From Carallia brachiata (taxonomy: Eukaryota; Streptophyta; Magnoliopsida; Malpighiales; Rhizophoraceae), in the NCBI GenBank assembly GCA_021464245.1, contig JADCRB010000007.1, forward strand, positions 2,976,532 through 3,040,531: a stretch of 64,000 nucleotides of DNA, given 5' to 3'. Each line of letters begins with the position of its first letter. The stretch's first letter is position 1. The notes under the pieces are model-generated. The model did no database searches. It was not told the origin of the DNA and was given only the letters and a program-made list of their open reading frames with translations. The translations under genes and the position numbers were made by a program. This document shows positions 11,663 to 24,339 of this stretch, piece after piece.

Positions 11663-14600
11663 CCATAGCTCTACTTTTAGGATGTAGCAAGGCGTTTGTT
11701 GTTGATTTGTTACATATTTTTTCTTTGGAAATTATTGTTTTGGTTATGCAATAAACTTGCACCAATGAGAACCAATTAACCAAAATGAAAATGCAACCGT
11801 GGCCCAAAGGACAGCTCGTCGGTTACACTGATATTCGTTACAATATTTGTCAAATATATGAGAGCAATTTTAACTAGTTTGTTATTGTTAGCATCTAATT
11901 GGTCGTCAATTTGAGGGCCGAAATAATTTAGTTGAAAAATAGTAAAATAAGGGTTTTCGCACGCAAGAATTTCTTCAGTTAATTCCTCTCTCTCTCTCTC
12001 TCTCATGGAATCTGGCGAAGAGAATTTTTAGCGTAGCAGGTCGGCCACATAAATTATTTAGCATTTCGGATCATTGTCATCCAGTGATTCGAGAATTTAT
12101 TCGTACAATGAAATCATAGGTTTGAATCTTTACCAAACATACTGTAGAGTTAAATGTAGGTTCAATTTTCTTTAATTGTTAGAGTAATTTAGTAATTTTT
12201 TTAAAATTCTGTATGCTCTTTGAAAGTTTCGAAGTAACAATCCTTGCCCATTGATGCAGTGAAAGCGGTGCAATCCTTCGGACCTACAAATTCTACCTTT
12301 GCTTACCCATTTTATATATATATATAAAAGATCTAGCAGACTAGCAATCATAAATTTATGTCATTTTGACGAATAAATCCATTTTAGCGCGACAATCCCC
12401 CAAAATCCCTTTCAAAATGAGAAAAAAAAAAAAAAATCGTGATACACAGCCCCGGCCATTTAGTTGCAGGAGATAACATGATCATTTCTTCATTTTTTTT
12501 TTTTTTAATTTATTTTAGTTTATTGTACATCAACAATTTTATTTTTTATACATATGATACATATTACACATTAATTTAAACTTATAACACATGATCTTAA
12601 AAATTTTTTACAGGCTAAACTTATCTTTAATACACATAAATTATTTTATAAAAAAAAAATAAAAAAATTAATAGAGCCCACCATCGGCCTCACCATCGCT
12701 CTACTCTCTCTCTCTCCCGTCCGCCCCGTGTGCCCCAACCCCGTACTCCTATCGTTTTTGACAAAAAAAAAAAAATCTTACGGATTAAGGAGTCTTATGA
12801 GCTCAACAAAGGCGGTGATCCAATAAGTTGTGATCCCGTACAAAGACTCTGTTCGCTTAAATTAATAGTCATGACAAATATAAAAAAACGTTTTTTGGGG
12901 TAAAATGAATCTTGGATTATTCTTGTACTTTGGTAAGTATCTTGGATAATTATTACGTAACATTACCCTCTATAGCACTTTATAGCCCCAAGATAGTTAT
13001 CCAGATAGAGAGAAGTTCTTGATTTTTTTTTTTTTTTTTTGTGTGAAAGGAAAATTTATATAAAAGTTGCCATAATTCAATTGGATAATTATATCTCGAA
13101 TATGTGGAGAAGTATGGATATATGGAGAAATATAATTTCACTGAAATTGAATTCCTCCGAATTTAGGCACATCCAAAAAAATGTTGTTATATAAAGGCTT
13201 TTTATATTACACCTGCGAGAATTTGGCAGATTAGCACAAAAATCATACTGGAAAATTGTGACTATGTTCCGTTCAGGGATCTGCCCGGCAAAGAAAAGCT
13301 GAATATAAAACCTCCTTAGCGAGCATGTTACTCGTGAATGATCATTCTCAGGGAACTCATTGCACTGTATGTGACGAAAAGGGCGGGTTCGTCATTCGTG
13401 TAGGTTTTCTCATGGAAAATTCCAAAACAAGTCCTGAATCGTTTGTGCTTAAAGTATGTTAGTATATCCTCAACCAAACAGTTTGCTTTTTTTTCCAAAA
13501 AAAAACACAAGTTACGAAGACTGAACACAAAACTTATTGTTGAACCAGTTAGTTGATAAAAAGAATTTAAATTCTATTCAAATTTTGATGGGCTTTTTGG
13601 AAACGAAATAGGTTAGGCAGGTTGGTCTTGGAGTGGAGGCTTGAAACCCACCTGTCCAAGTTGTGGGCGAGAGCACAAATCTGCTGCACTAGATTGGTGG
13701 TGGCATCGAGGCCATAGATACTATTGAGGCGCCTAAGCCCAATAATAGGACCGAATAGAGCAGCCAAGCCAGTGGGTGTTTTAAAGGCACTATAATGGCA
13801 CCAATGGGCTAGCAGCCTAGGATTCTTTTCTTTTTTTTTTTTTTGGGTCTTCCAATGTCGAAATTCGAATGGTTACTGTTGTAGGGATTATCAATAGTTA
13901 TAAATTTAAATTTAAAATTTTTAGATTTTAATTATAAAACATAAAGTATATTAGACTCAGAAAATGAGAAAAGTGACTCATTGCATAATTAACCGGTCAA
14001 CGAGACAAAAAAAAAAGTTCAAAATTGGCAGCTCTAGACAGTAGACTGTACAACTGTGCAAGTTCATTTTTCAACATTTCCCCGACAACAAAATTGGCGT
14101 TTTATTCAACCAGAGATTTTGATAATCCCAATCAAATCGTTTCCTGTTTTGTTTCCTGAGGTGAAAGATTCCTGCGCCGGAGCGATTTTGATCGCATCGG
14201 CCGACGACGACAACAAAACTAGTGTACATCGCATTTTCTTCATTTCCTCGTCTCAACTTGAATCCCACATATTTTGCCTTTTTTGTTTTAATTTAAATGG
14301 TCAAATAATGTTATAAATAACTAAATCAGAAATTGTGTTCTTGTAATTTAATCTCAATCAGATGTTAGCCTTCCCTAGTTCACCATTGAGTCCGAATTTT
14401 TTGAGACTTTTCAAATTTTGTGGTCAAACTAAGTTTTTTGATTAACTGTATTTGACTGTTAGAAAATTAGTTCTTATAGCAATTTATTACCAGCCTTTAT
14501 ATCCATTATTCACCAATACGAGACATTAAACCAAAAACATTATGAAGTAATCTCATCTGCTTCTTCCAAATAGCCTTCACAATTTTCTTTTTCTGCTTTT

Positions 14601-14890
14601 TAAAATTTGTTGAGTAAACAAATTCATGTTATTTCTGTTACCTCACTTGTCAGGTGTATATCAGTGGAAAGATAAATTATATATTAAGAAGATAATTGTC
14701 GTTACATTTACTGCACTATGACAACTTGTCCATGAGAACGCAAATCTATGTTTAAAAATAGTGAATGTTTGCAAGCTTTCGATTTTATATATTCTTTTAT
14801 ATAGCTTATTTTCATTGCATCCATATTCAATCTAGTTTTTCTTTATCATTTCAAACAATATTTTTATGAATCCATAATTATGAAAAAAAA
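11663..14890. other. AT-rich spacer between PME2 and the epoxide hydrolase array
   Basis: PME2 3' flank, a (CT)9 run at about 11986-12003, poly-A and poly-T tracts. A minus-strand frame at 13567-13767 is unrecognised and probably chance. No supported gene. Confidence 0.55.
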
Positions 14891-16172
14891 AAAACAATTT
14901 TGATGATGGATCTTAGACTCCAATCATTTTCACACAATTAAAAAGAAAACATACCTTAATAAATTTAAAACTCAAAGTGTCTTTGATATAGAAAATTAAT
15001 GAAATATGATTTCTTTCCCTTAACTCTTTCCTTGATCATATAACAAACACATTAATTTAACCGTAATTGTATTCTATAACTTTTGTTGATGTTGTTGTAA
15101 TTATCATAAGAGTACAGAGAATAACGAACTCTTATTTATAGACTTAAAGGTTGTTTTTTATTAAAATAAGTCAAGAGTTATCTATTCACTTATGAAAAGT
15201 TTATTTAAGAATTATGTTTTTTCAATAACTAATAAAATTTAAATATTTAATAATTTTTTAAAATTATTTATAATTTTATCAAATTTATTACTATTTAATA
15301 AAAAATCTTTTCATCGTTTTTCTTACAATTGGAACTCATAAATGCCCCTTATCATGCATTAGAATAAATAACAAAATATTATCAGATTTCAATTCTCTCT
15401 CCTCTCCCTAGTCACACACTCTTTCCAAGTAACAGACAAAGTAAAGAAAGTAATTTTTAAATTTGAACCAATTTTGCAACAGACTCTTCCAACATGCAAA
15501 ATTGGGAATCTCAACACCCCTGCCTGCCATAAAAAACAGAATAAAAAACAGGCCTGCCGGCCATGAAAAAACCAAAAACACCCCTGCTAGCCCATGTCAC
15601 GCCCTTATTCGTTTCATAGATGTACAGGTAATTAAGATATTATTATTAGATTATGTATATTATTATATTATTATATGACGAAAACTTCAATAAAAGAAAG
15701 AAAACCTAAACCACCGTTTCTCTAATTTTACTAATTAAAAAATAAATTTTATAATGAACTCCATTATATTTATATAAAAATTTATCAGAAATATTATCTG
15801 AATGTAATTGTCTGTATTTGATTAGTAATTATTTAGATTCTAAGTGCAATTAAAATGAAAAAAAAAATTCTGTTGTTTTTTTCATATGAAATTTAGCTGA
15901 TTGCACATCAAATACAAATAATTACATTCGGATAGAATTTCAGACATTTTTTTTAGATAATATAATTTTTTTCCTTTTATAATGCAGTTTAATTTTTAAT
16001 AGTATAATAGATTCTTAAATCCATCCTCTGTAAGGACTTTCACCTGTTCTTTCTATAAGATCAACTCTGAGCTTACATTGTGGAGCAATATTTACATCTC
16101 TCTCCGCCTGCCGCGAGAGTCAGAAAGTGACTTTGAAAGGCAACACGAAGCATAGAGAGGAGAACAAAAGAG

Positions 16173-17414
16173 ATGGAGAAGATAGAGCACACGACGGTGG
16201 CCACAAATGGGATTAATATGCACATAGCTTCAATAGGGACGGGCCCCGTAATCCTCTTTCTGCACGGCTTCCCGGACCTCTGGTACTCGTGGCGCCACCA
16301 GCTTGTTTCTCTCTCCTGCCATGGCTACCGCTGCATAGCCCCCGACCTTCGCGGCTACGGCGACACCGACGCCCCTGCTTCCGTCACCGAGTACACCTCG
16401 TTCCACGTCGTCGGCGACCTTGTCGGGCTGCTTGACTCGCTGGGCATCGACCGAGTTTTTTTGGTGGGTCATGATTGGGGCGCCATCATCGCTTGGCATC
16501 TCTGCCTGTTCAGGCCTGACAGAATCAAGGCCTTGGTTAATACGAGCGTGGCTTTATTTCCGAGAGACCCACACAAGAAGCCCGTCGAGAGATTCAGAGA
16601 ATTGTTTGGCGACGATTACTATATTTGCAGGTTTCAGGTCAGCAACTTGTAGTAATTGATCGATTTTACCTGAAATTTTATTGCGCTGTTATAATTGTGA
16701 ATTGGGATGTTAGTACAGATGTTTTAGTCCTTGGCTGTAAGTAAAGTTGCCAAATTGTGCTGTAGGAACCTGGTGAAGCTGAAGAAGAGTTTGCTCAGAT
16801 TGACACTCCCAAGCTGATGATAAAATTTCTCTCAACTCGCAGCTCAAAGCCACCAATTGTGCCTAAAGAAACTGGATTCAGAGGCTTGCCTGACCCACCA
16901 GCTTTGCCCCCTTGGCTGTCAGAAGCTGATATTCAATATTATGCTAGCAAATTTAGCCAGAAAGGCTTCAGTGGAGGGTTCAACTACTATCGCTGTCTGA
17001 ATTTGTGAGTTTCACACTAATATTGCGTTTCAGACAGGTTCATCTTGAAAAACTGCTAGTGGGTTTATTTTTAGCTGTATTGTTTAAACTCCTGGCTGCA
17101 TCTGACGTTCGAATTTCATTATGGAAGTGACAGAGTTCAGGATGCTGAAGTCTTTGTTCTGTTTTGTTGCAGAACCTGGGAGCTGATGGCACCATGGGCT
17201 GGTCTACAAATTCAAGTTCCAGTTAAGTTTATTGTGGGCGATCTGGACCTTACCTATACCATCCCCGGTGTGAAGGAATATAACCAGGGCGGCTTCAAAA
17301 AAATTGTCCCATTTCTACAAAGTGGTTGTAATGGAAGGAGTTGCACACTTTCTGAACCAGGAAAAGCCGGATGAAGTCAGTGCTCATATTTATGACTTTG
17401 TCAAGAAGTTCTGA
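16173..17414 (+). pseudogene. Soluble epoxide hydrolase, tandem copy 1, frameshifted near the C-terminus
   Basis: Alpha/beta hydrolase of the plant soluble epoxide hydrolase type, acting on epoxy fatty acids. Exons 16173-16637, 16766-17004 and 17173 onward; all junctions are GT-AG and match copy 3. Exon 1 shows the oxyanion motif HGFP and the nucleophile motif GHDWGA. Exon 2 holds the cap, with NYYRC. Exon 3 shows GDLDLTY, which contains the relay Asp. Compared with copies 2 and 3, copy 1 lacks 3 bases in frame after KEY, and 2 bases after PFLQ at 17320/17321. The second change shifts the frame, removes the segment with the catalytic His (VAHFL in the other copies) and ends at a stop at 17372-17374. 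The original stop would be 17412-17414. Predicted to be inactive, unless the 2-base gap is an assembly error. Confidence 0.85.
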
Positions 17415-18029
17415 TCAGTACTCGACACAGCTGAACTAAACCCTCATTTGTTTTTGAATTTTAAGTTTGGAAGTTCTGCTTGATGCTGCAGTTGCTTGTG
17501 TGGTAATAAGGTGTCTAAACAAGTTGTCCAGGGTTGGGCAGCCCTCTTCTTTCTCGTTGTCATCGAAGACGTTGTATGACACTATAGTGAATTTCTTGCT
17601 CTGAATTTATTCTCTTGTCAAATGAGTGAATCGTTTCCTAAGTTTTCATTCCCAATCTTGATATGATGCGAAGTGAAATAGCCCAAAAAATTTTTTAGGA
17701 TTGAGATAGTATTAATCCTAGAGACTCTTTTGAACTCCTTCCATCCTAGAAACTCAAAATTCAGAAATTCAAAGAAAAACGCGTTTGAATATTTAATTAA
17801 GATTAGATCATGAGCTACCTAAACACTAGGTAAAGACAATTTGTGCAACACAATTATCTAAAATGATAAATCATAAACAAAAATATCAAATAGGGCCCAA
17901 AATTTCAAACTCGGTTTTGTCCGACAAGAAATGATTCTAATCTGTCGTGGCCCCAAATTTAAACGCACTCAACTTGAACATTAGACATCTCTGTTACAGT
18001 TATAGGAAACTGATGGTGGCGTACAGGTA

Positions 18030-18310
18030 CGGTGACTTTTGTAGTCTGCTACGAAGGAATTGGGGGTAATCTCGGTGCTGTTCTGATGGCAGCAGTAACA
18101 AATCGGATAGAAAAACTATTCGTTTGGACAACTACAGATCATACTGCTCCGTTCCTGTACACCTTGAGGTTGTATTGTTTGAGGTTTTGACTGCATTGGG
18201 TGCATGGAATTCAGGGTAGGATTACTGGGATACTTCTGAGGATCTGCCAAATATCTGTGGACATGCCCCCACCCTTTTGTGCCTTCTTTTGTCTCTGCCA
18301 ATGAATGACT
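18030..18310 (+). other. Repeated downstream relic, copy 1 (unrecognised gene fragment?)
   Basis: A block also present at 22780-23116 and in two pieces at 28100-28230 and 29940-30095. In the second copy it reads as an open frame containing NLGAVLVAAVTNRIEKLFVW and then continues in another frame, which looks like a frameshifted fragment of a gene. I do not recognise the protein. Sequence conservation here is no better than in the flanks, so selection is not implied. Confidence 0.4.
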
Positions 18311-18629
18311 CATTCTATTCCAGAAAATTTTTTTTTTTAAGAAAAAAATGTCGTTGTCAGTGGGACATTGGCATAGCAGGCAGAATGCGTTGTTGATTAA
18401 GGTCCTGCATAAAGGACATTTCTACAAAAATTATGACAACAAAAACCATGGTGACGTGATCTGGTACGCTGCTTATGCTCTTTAAATAAAAAAAGGGCAA
18501 TCGTAAATCTAAAAAAAAGTCGACGCAGTCTTTTTCATACTTTAAATAGCTTGTCTTTATTAGAAAAGTGAGCAAAGCTACTAATGAAACATGCACAGTT
18601 CTACCTTGCTAACAACATTGCTGTAAAAA

Positions 18630-19690
18630 TAGAAAAACAGCATCCAGTTATGAGCATGTGACTAACAAGAGCAAGCTCCGTGTGACAGCATCCAGTTCTA
18701 AACATATGGCCCAGTTTCGACCATAATAATGAAAGAGCTTAAATTGACAGCATATATGAATACTTTTATGTCATCACTCATTAGTGGTTAATCAGCACTA
18801 GAATACATAGCGTAAGAACTATCGAGATCTAGAACAACCACTAAAGGATACAAATTAACTCGATACTACCAAAGATAGTATGAGGCAAACATCAAGGGTG
18901 ATATTATATGAAAATAGATATTCTACTAGAGTAAGGTCTGTGTATTGCGGTGAGTTATAATTTATTCATTGAAAAATACTATAAGTTTAGTTCGAGGTAG
19001 GTTGAAACAAACTTAATTAATATGCTTGAGTTCTCAATAAGTATTGTTCACAAAGACTGACATAAGTTCAATTGTATAGGGGTCGAAACAAAATAAATTG
19101 ATATATTTAGATAAATTCACAGTTGAAAGAACACCAACAATCAGTAACTCACGGTTACTAATTATATAAGAACATGAAAGAACATGAACAACTAGATAAG
19201 AACAGTTGAAAAATAATTAATTCTCTCCTTAACCTGTAAATTCGAAAATTTACAAAAGATTGTAATTTAACCCAAAGTAAATATATTAGGTGTAAGGAAT
19301 AAAAAAATGAAATATAGTTTTCATAATAAGTTAGCCACTACATCCAATTCAATGGTGATTCCTACAAAACTCAGAGAATCCAAAAATTAGAATTATTGAG
19401 GAGAATAAAAAATCGAATGAGAATATATTGAGAATCAGAGGAAATTAATATAGACCTATTGAGTGAATACCGAATACGAAAGTTGATCTCAACCTCTATA
19501 GAAATTCTGATTTGTGAGGAGTATATTCTTTAAAAGGTTTAGAGGTGATCAATAAAGGGTTGGGGAAGAAGTGAGAAGTGTGAGATATAATTGCAATTAT
19601 ATTTATGATGTGGCAACTGTGCACAGGTATAAAGCATTTTTATGATCTATATGAGAATTTCATGATTCTTATAAAATTAAGAAGAGAACA
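18630..19690. repeat. Array linker 1, beginning with a relic of RPL18 intron 4
   Basis: 18630-18910 resembles 31169-31470, which lies inside intron 4 of the RPL18 gene on the minus strand, including the shared string AGTATGAGGCAAACAT. Similarity stops about ten bases before RPL18 exon 4. The remaining 0.8 kb (18910-19690) recurs at 24650-25435 but was not found elsewhere in the window. Confidence 0.7.
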
Positions 19691-20624
19691 AAACTATTCT
19701 ATTTAGAACTTAGTATGTTTGATACTGAAAATTAATACAATATGATTTCTCTTACTTATTCCATTCTAAAAAGAACTGGTTCATTTAACTATAATTGTAT
19801 TCTTTATCAGTAAGTTTTGTTAATGTTGTTGGAATTATTGTAGAGGTAGGTAGAGATGACTAGACTTTTATTTATAAATGTTATTAGTTATCTCTCACAA
19901 AAAGAAGTCAAGAGTTGAAGTAGTTTTTTTTTTTTTATTTGAAAAGTTTTTTCAAGAGTCATGTTTCTTTTTTTTTTATTCATTTAAAGGTCCATTAAAT
20001 AATAAATTATACAGTAAAAATAACTCTATTCATTTTCATAAATCTCAAATTTTAAAATTCAAGACTTTTAACATAAAAATATTTAAATCTCAACCACTGT
20101 AGTGCCTCATAAGAGACGATCCATATTTTTTTAATTACTACTAAAATTTAATTATTATTTACAATTTTGCTAAATAAATTACTATTTAATAAAGCATCTC
20201 ATTATATCATATGCAGGAAAAAAATACATGCGAGACAAATATATACTAATTAATTAGTTATTTTGTGTAATCAGATAAGGTGGCCCAGGAGATATGTTTA
20301 ATAAAATATTTTATAGTATAATGTGTGCCCTTATTTTTCTTAAAATAGGAAGTTATAAATGTACCCTTATCATTTTTCTTGATACATTAAATGTACACTT
20401 ATCATTAATTAGACTAAATAAAAAAACATTATCAAATTAAGTTAAGGGTAAATTAGTAGATATCAAAATAGACTTGGATTCCCTTTCCCTAATCAGCCTG
20501 CTTTCCCATTTGCATTTGATAAATCTATTAGATTAGATATGCTTATTATATATATGATCGTCGCTGCAATTGAGAAAGCCGAAAGTGACTGTAAAAAGCC
20601 AACAAACAGAGGAAAACAAAAGAG

Positions 20625-21857
20625 ATGGAGAAGATCGAGCACATGACGGTGGAGACCAATGGGATCAATATGCACGTAGCTTCCATAGGGACTGGTCCGG
20701 TCATCCTCTTTCTGCACGGCTTCCCGGAACTTTGGTACACATGGCGCCACCAGCTCCTCTCTCTCTCCTCCCTTGGCTACCGCTGCATAGCCCCCGACCT
20801 CCGTGGCTACGGCGACACCGATGCCCCTGCTTCCGTCACCGAGTACACCGCGTTCCATGTCGTCGGCGACCTTGTCGGGCTGCTTGACTCGCTGGGCATT
20901 GACCGGCTTTTCTTGGTGGGTCATGATTGGGGCGCCATGATCGCTTGGCATTTCTGCATGTTCAGGCCTGATAGAATCAAGGCCTTGGTTAACATGAGCG
21001 TGGCTTTATTTCCGAGAGACCCACACAAGAAGCCCGTCGAGAGATTCAGAGGAATTGTTTGGCGACGATTACTATATTTGCAGGTTTCAGGTCAGCAACT
21101 TCTAGTGATTTCTTGATCTACCTGGGTTTTGATTGCGATGTTGTAATTGTGAATTGGGCTGCTAGTACTTACTACACATGTTTCAGTCCTTGGTTATATG
21201 AAATGTTGCCAAATTGTGCTGTAGGAACCTGGTGAAGCTGAAGAAGACTTTTGCTCAGATTGACACTCACAAGCTGATGATAAAATTTCTCTCAATTCGC
21301 AGCTCACAGCCACCCTGTGTGCCTAAAGAAATTGGATTCAGAGGCTTGCCTGACCCACCAGCTTTGCCCCCTTGGCTGTCAGAAGCTGATATTCAATACT
21401 ATGCTAGTAAATTTAACCAGAAAGGCTTCAGTGGAGGGTTAAACTACTATCGGTGTGCGAATCTGTGAGTTGCACTTCAATACTGTTGTTGTGTTTCAGA
21501 CTTGTTAATCCGAAAAACTTGCTTAAACTCCTGGCTGCATCTGATGTTCCAATTTCATTATGGAAGTGAGAGAGTTCAAGATGCTGAAGTCTTTCCTTGT
21601 TTTGTTGCAGAACCTGGGAGCTGATGGCACCATGGGCTGGTCTACAAATTCAAGTTCCAGTTAAGTTTATTGTGGGCGACCTGGACATTACTTATACCAT
21701 CCCTGGTGTAAAGGAATATATACACCAGGGCGGCTTCAAAAAAATTGTCCCATGTCTACAAGAAGTAGTTGTAATGGAGGGAGTGGCACACTTTCTGAAC
21801 CAGGAAAAGCCGGATGAAGTCAGTGCTCATATTTATGACTTTGTCAAGAAGTTCTGA
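20625..21857 (+). pseudogene. Soluble epoxide hydrolase, tandem copy 2, two frameshifts
   Basis: Exons 20625-21090, 21225-21464 and 21611-21857. Splice sites equal those of copies 1 and 3, but exon 1 is 466 nt (465 in the others) and exon 2 is 240 nt (239). The extra base in exon 1 is a G in TTCAGAGGAATTG at about 21050, after the codons for VERFR. The extra base in exon 2 is a T in GACTTTTGC at about 21250. The two insertions do not compensate: splicing after the first leads to a stop (GGA ACC TGG TGA) at once in exon 2. HGFP, GHDWGA, GDLDITY and VAHFLNQEKP are all still encoded, so the lesions are recent or artefactual. Confidence 0.87.
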
Positions 21858-22779
21858 TCAGTACTCGACACAGCTGAACTAAACACTCCTTTGTTTTTTT
21901 ATGCGTAAGCTTGGAACTTCTGCTTGATCCTGCTGTTGATTGTGTGGTAATAAGGTGTCTAAACAAGTTGCCCAGGGTTGGGCAGCCCTCTTCTTTCTTG
22001 TTGTCATCGAAGACATTGTATGAAACTATTGGGAATTTCTTGCTCTGAATTTATTCTCTTGTCAAATGGGTGAATCGTTTCCTGAGTTTTCATACCCAAT
22101 CTTGATATGATGCGAAGCGAAACAGCCCAAAAGTTTTTTCAGGATTGAGATAGTACTAAAACTAGAGGCCCTTTTGAACCCCATTAATCCTAAAAACTCA
22201 AAATTCGGAAATTCAATGAAAAATATGTTTGAATGTTTAATTAATATTAGATCAACTGTCGATATATGTATTATCGTACCTGAAAATTAAAACCGAATAC
22301 TATCTGTTAACGTTTTCATTCAATTCCCTATAAGGAGAATCTCCACCTAAACACTGATAAACCCAAACGTGATTTTCCTACAGTCCACCTAACGTATTGA
22401 ATTTGATTCTTACAGTCCATACTTACCAAATCCTTCAAACCTGTTTTAGGCGAGAACACCCAAGACATTGACTATGAGAGATTGCGCAACGCAACAATTC
22501 AGACCTGTATCTAACTGCGTAAAATATATGTCAGATCACCATTCAATTTGTCACCTCGAACGGTGATTACCTAAATATTAGGTAAAGATGTGAAATACAA
22601 TTATAAATCATAAACAAAATTATCAAATAAGGCCCAAAAGTTCAAAGTCAGGGTTTTCTTAATCAGCCCCAATTGTTGTTCGACCAAAAATGATTCTAAT
22701 CTGTCGTGACCTCAAATTTAGACGCACTCAACTTGAACATTAGACATCTCTGTTACAGTTATAGGAATTTGATGGTGGC

Positions 22780-23116
22780 GTACAGGTACGATGACTTTTG
22801 TAGTCTACTACGACAGAGTTGGGAGTAATCTCGGTGCTGTTCTGGTGGCAGCTGTAACAAATCGGATAGAAAAACTATTCGTTTGGACAACTACAGATCA
22901 CACTGCTCCGTTCCTGTACACCTTGAGGTTGTATTGGTTGAGCTTTTGCCTTCTTTTGTCTCTGCTAATGAATGGCTCATGCTATTCCAGAAAAAATTAA
23001 AACAAAAAAAAGTCGTTGTCAGTGGGCTCCGGCATACCAGGCAGAATGCGTTGCTGATCAAGGCCCTGCATAAAGGACATTTCGACAAAAATTATAACAA
23101 AATCATGGTGGTGTGA
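22780..23116 (+). other. Repeated downstream relic, copy 2
   Basis: Best-preserved copy of the unrecognised block at 18030. One frame gives TFVVYYDRVGSNLGAVLVAA; another, starting further on, gives ANEWLMLFQKK and LIKALHKGHFDKNYNK. Together they suggest a degraded protein-coding fragment duplicated with the hydrolase. Function unknown. Confidence 0.4.
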
Positions 23117-23279
23117 TGTGGTATGGTGCTTATGCACTTTAAATTAAAAAAACAGGACATTCATAGGTCTAGAGAAAAGTCAATGCACGCAGTATTTTTT
23201 ATACTCTAAATGGCTTGTTTTTTTTTTAGAAAAGTGAGCAAAGGTACTAATGAAACATGCACAGTTCTACTTTGTTACA

Positions 23280-24335
23280 ATAGGCCTTTCTATTTTTATC
23301 TTTTTTTTGATCAAATGGTAGTTGTTACATTAATATGCAGTAAGTTCGTATATGGAGTCGATGCATATGCGTCGGAGGTACCTGTATAAAGCAGGAAAAT
23401 TAATCAGCATCAATAATTTACAAACAAAGCGGGCACGAAACCCAATACAAACCAGATCACAACTAAATCTATCTACCCTTAGGGTGCTAATTAGACTTAG
23501 TGCATCCGAAAACAGCTGCAGACCGCAGCATGAACCGCGTAGCAGCAGACACAAACCAGAACATGTACTGGTATCATTGACAACAGTTACCGAAACGGTG
23601 AAGCTACAGGCATTAAGGTACATACAAGCAAAATACATCACCCTCAACAACACAAAACAAACAATGGCCATTTTAACAGTTTCAACGCCGACAGCGGAGG
23701 GCGGCGGTGAAAGGGAGGATTATAGCCTAGAGGAGGAGGGCGGCAGTGACTGCTGCACCAACGGAAGAGGCATCGTTGGAGGGGGCGCCTTTTCTAGCTG
23801 CAGAGGTGTGGGATTTGGCGCCGGCGGACGGTACGACGTCCCCAGCATCCAAAGTAGCTTCGAAAACTGGCTTGCTGGCGACCGCTAAGGCTGTTCCGGC
23901 ATCGGCACAAGCAATCCATACGACTGCGTTGGCGATGGCGGCGTCACTGGAGTAGCGAAGAGGGAGAAAATGCAGCAAAAGGCACGGATCTGAAACTGAG
24001 GAGGGCCTGGGTAACTTTATTGCGGCCCAATCTGGCAGAGAGCATCCCAAAAGGCCCCAAGAACTGGATGTTGGGGGTTGAGGGAGAAGATGGGCGAGAG
24101 GGATAAGGAGATGACTAACCTCCAGAAGAAGAGGAAGAGATGAAAGAGAAAAAGTAAATATGACGAGGGACGAGAGTTCGAAGGGTTGGCCGACGGAGGT
24201 GACAGTCACCTCCGTCGGCCTGCAAGGGCGGCACTTTTGGCGGGTTTGGGTTAGGAGAGTTGAGAGAGTTTGAGAGTTGAAAAGATAGAAAAATTTAAAA
24301 CCTGAATCAGCGGTTTGTATGTATTAGGTTCTATC
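23280..24335. other. About 1.06-kb insertion found only in unit 2, GC-richer, with a possible gene fragment
   Basis: Unit 1 passes directly from GCACAGTTCTAC to the RPL18-intron relic; in unit 2 about 1.06 kb separates them. The insert is richer in G+C than its surroundings. On the minus strand 24209-23727 is open for 160 codons, Ala/Ser-rich towards its end, with no introns. Further along the same strand a run of eight A near 23310 could be the remnant of a poly(A) tail, so a retroposed gene fragment is possible. I cannot name the source gene, and no target-site duplication was identified. Confidence 0.45.
24188..24220. repeat. Perfect 33-bp palindrome, 16-bp arms
   Basis: GGCCGACGGAGGTGAC, one A, then its exact reverse complement. 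It lies in the unit-2 insertion, at the 5' end of the minus-strand open frame (the frame's ATG falls inside it). Confidence 0.9.
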
Positions 24336-24339
24336 TTTA

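Larger units (their letters stand above)
14900..18600 (+). repeat. Tandem duplication block, unit 1 (contains epoxide hydrolase copy 1)
   Basis: About 3.7 kb that is similar, with indels, to 19690-23275 and 25435-28230. It includes about 1.2 kb upstream of the gene, the three exons with both introns, and about 1.2 kb downstream. Boundaries are by eye and approximate to about 100 bases. Confidence 0.75.
19690..23275 (+). repeat. Tandem duplication block, unit 2
   Basis: Second copy of the block described at 14900-18600. Gene and both introns align almost base for base with unit 1. Boundaries approximate. Confidence 0.75.

Noticed and set aside
13567..13767. 66-codon minus-strand frame
   Set aside because: Unrecognised, short, and in low-complexity surroundings; may be a retroelement scrap.
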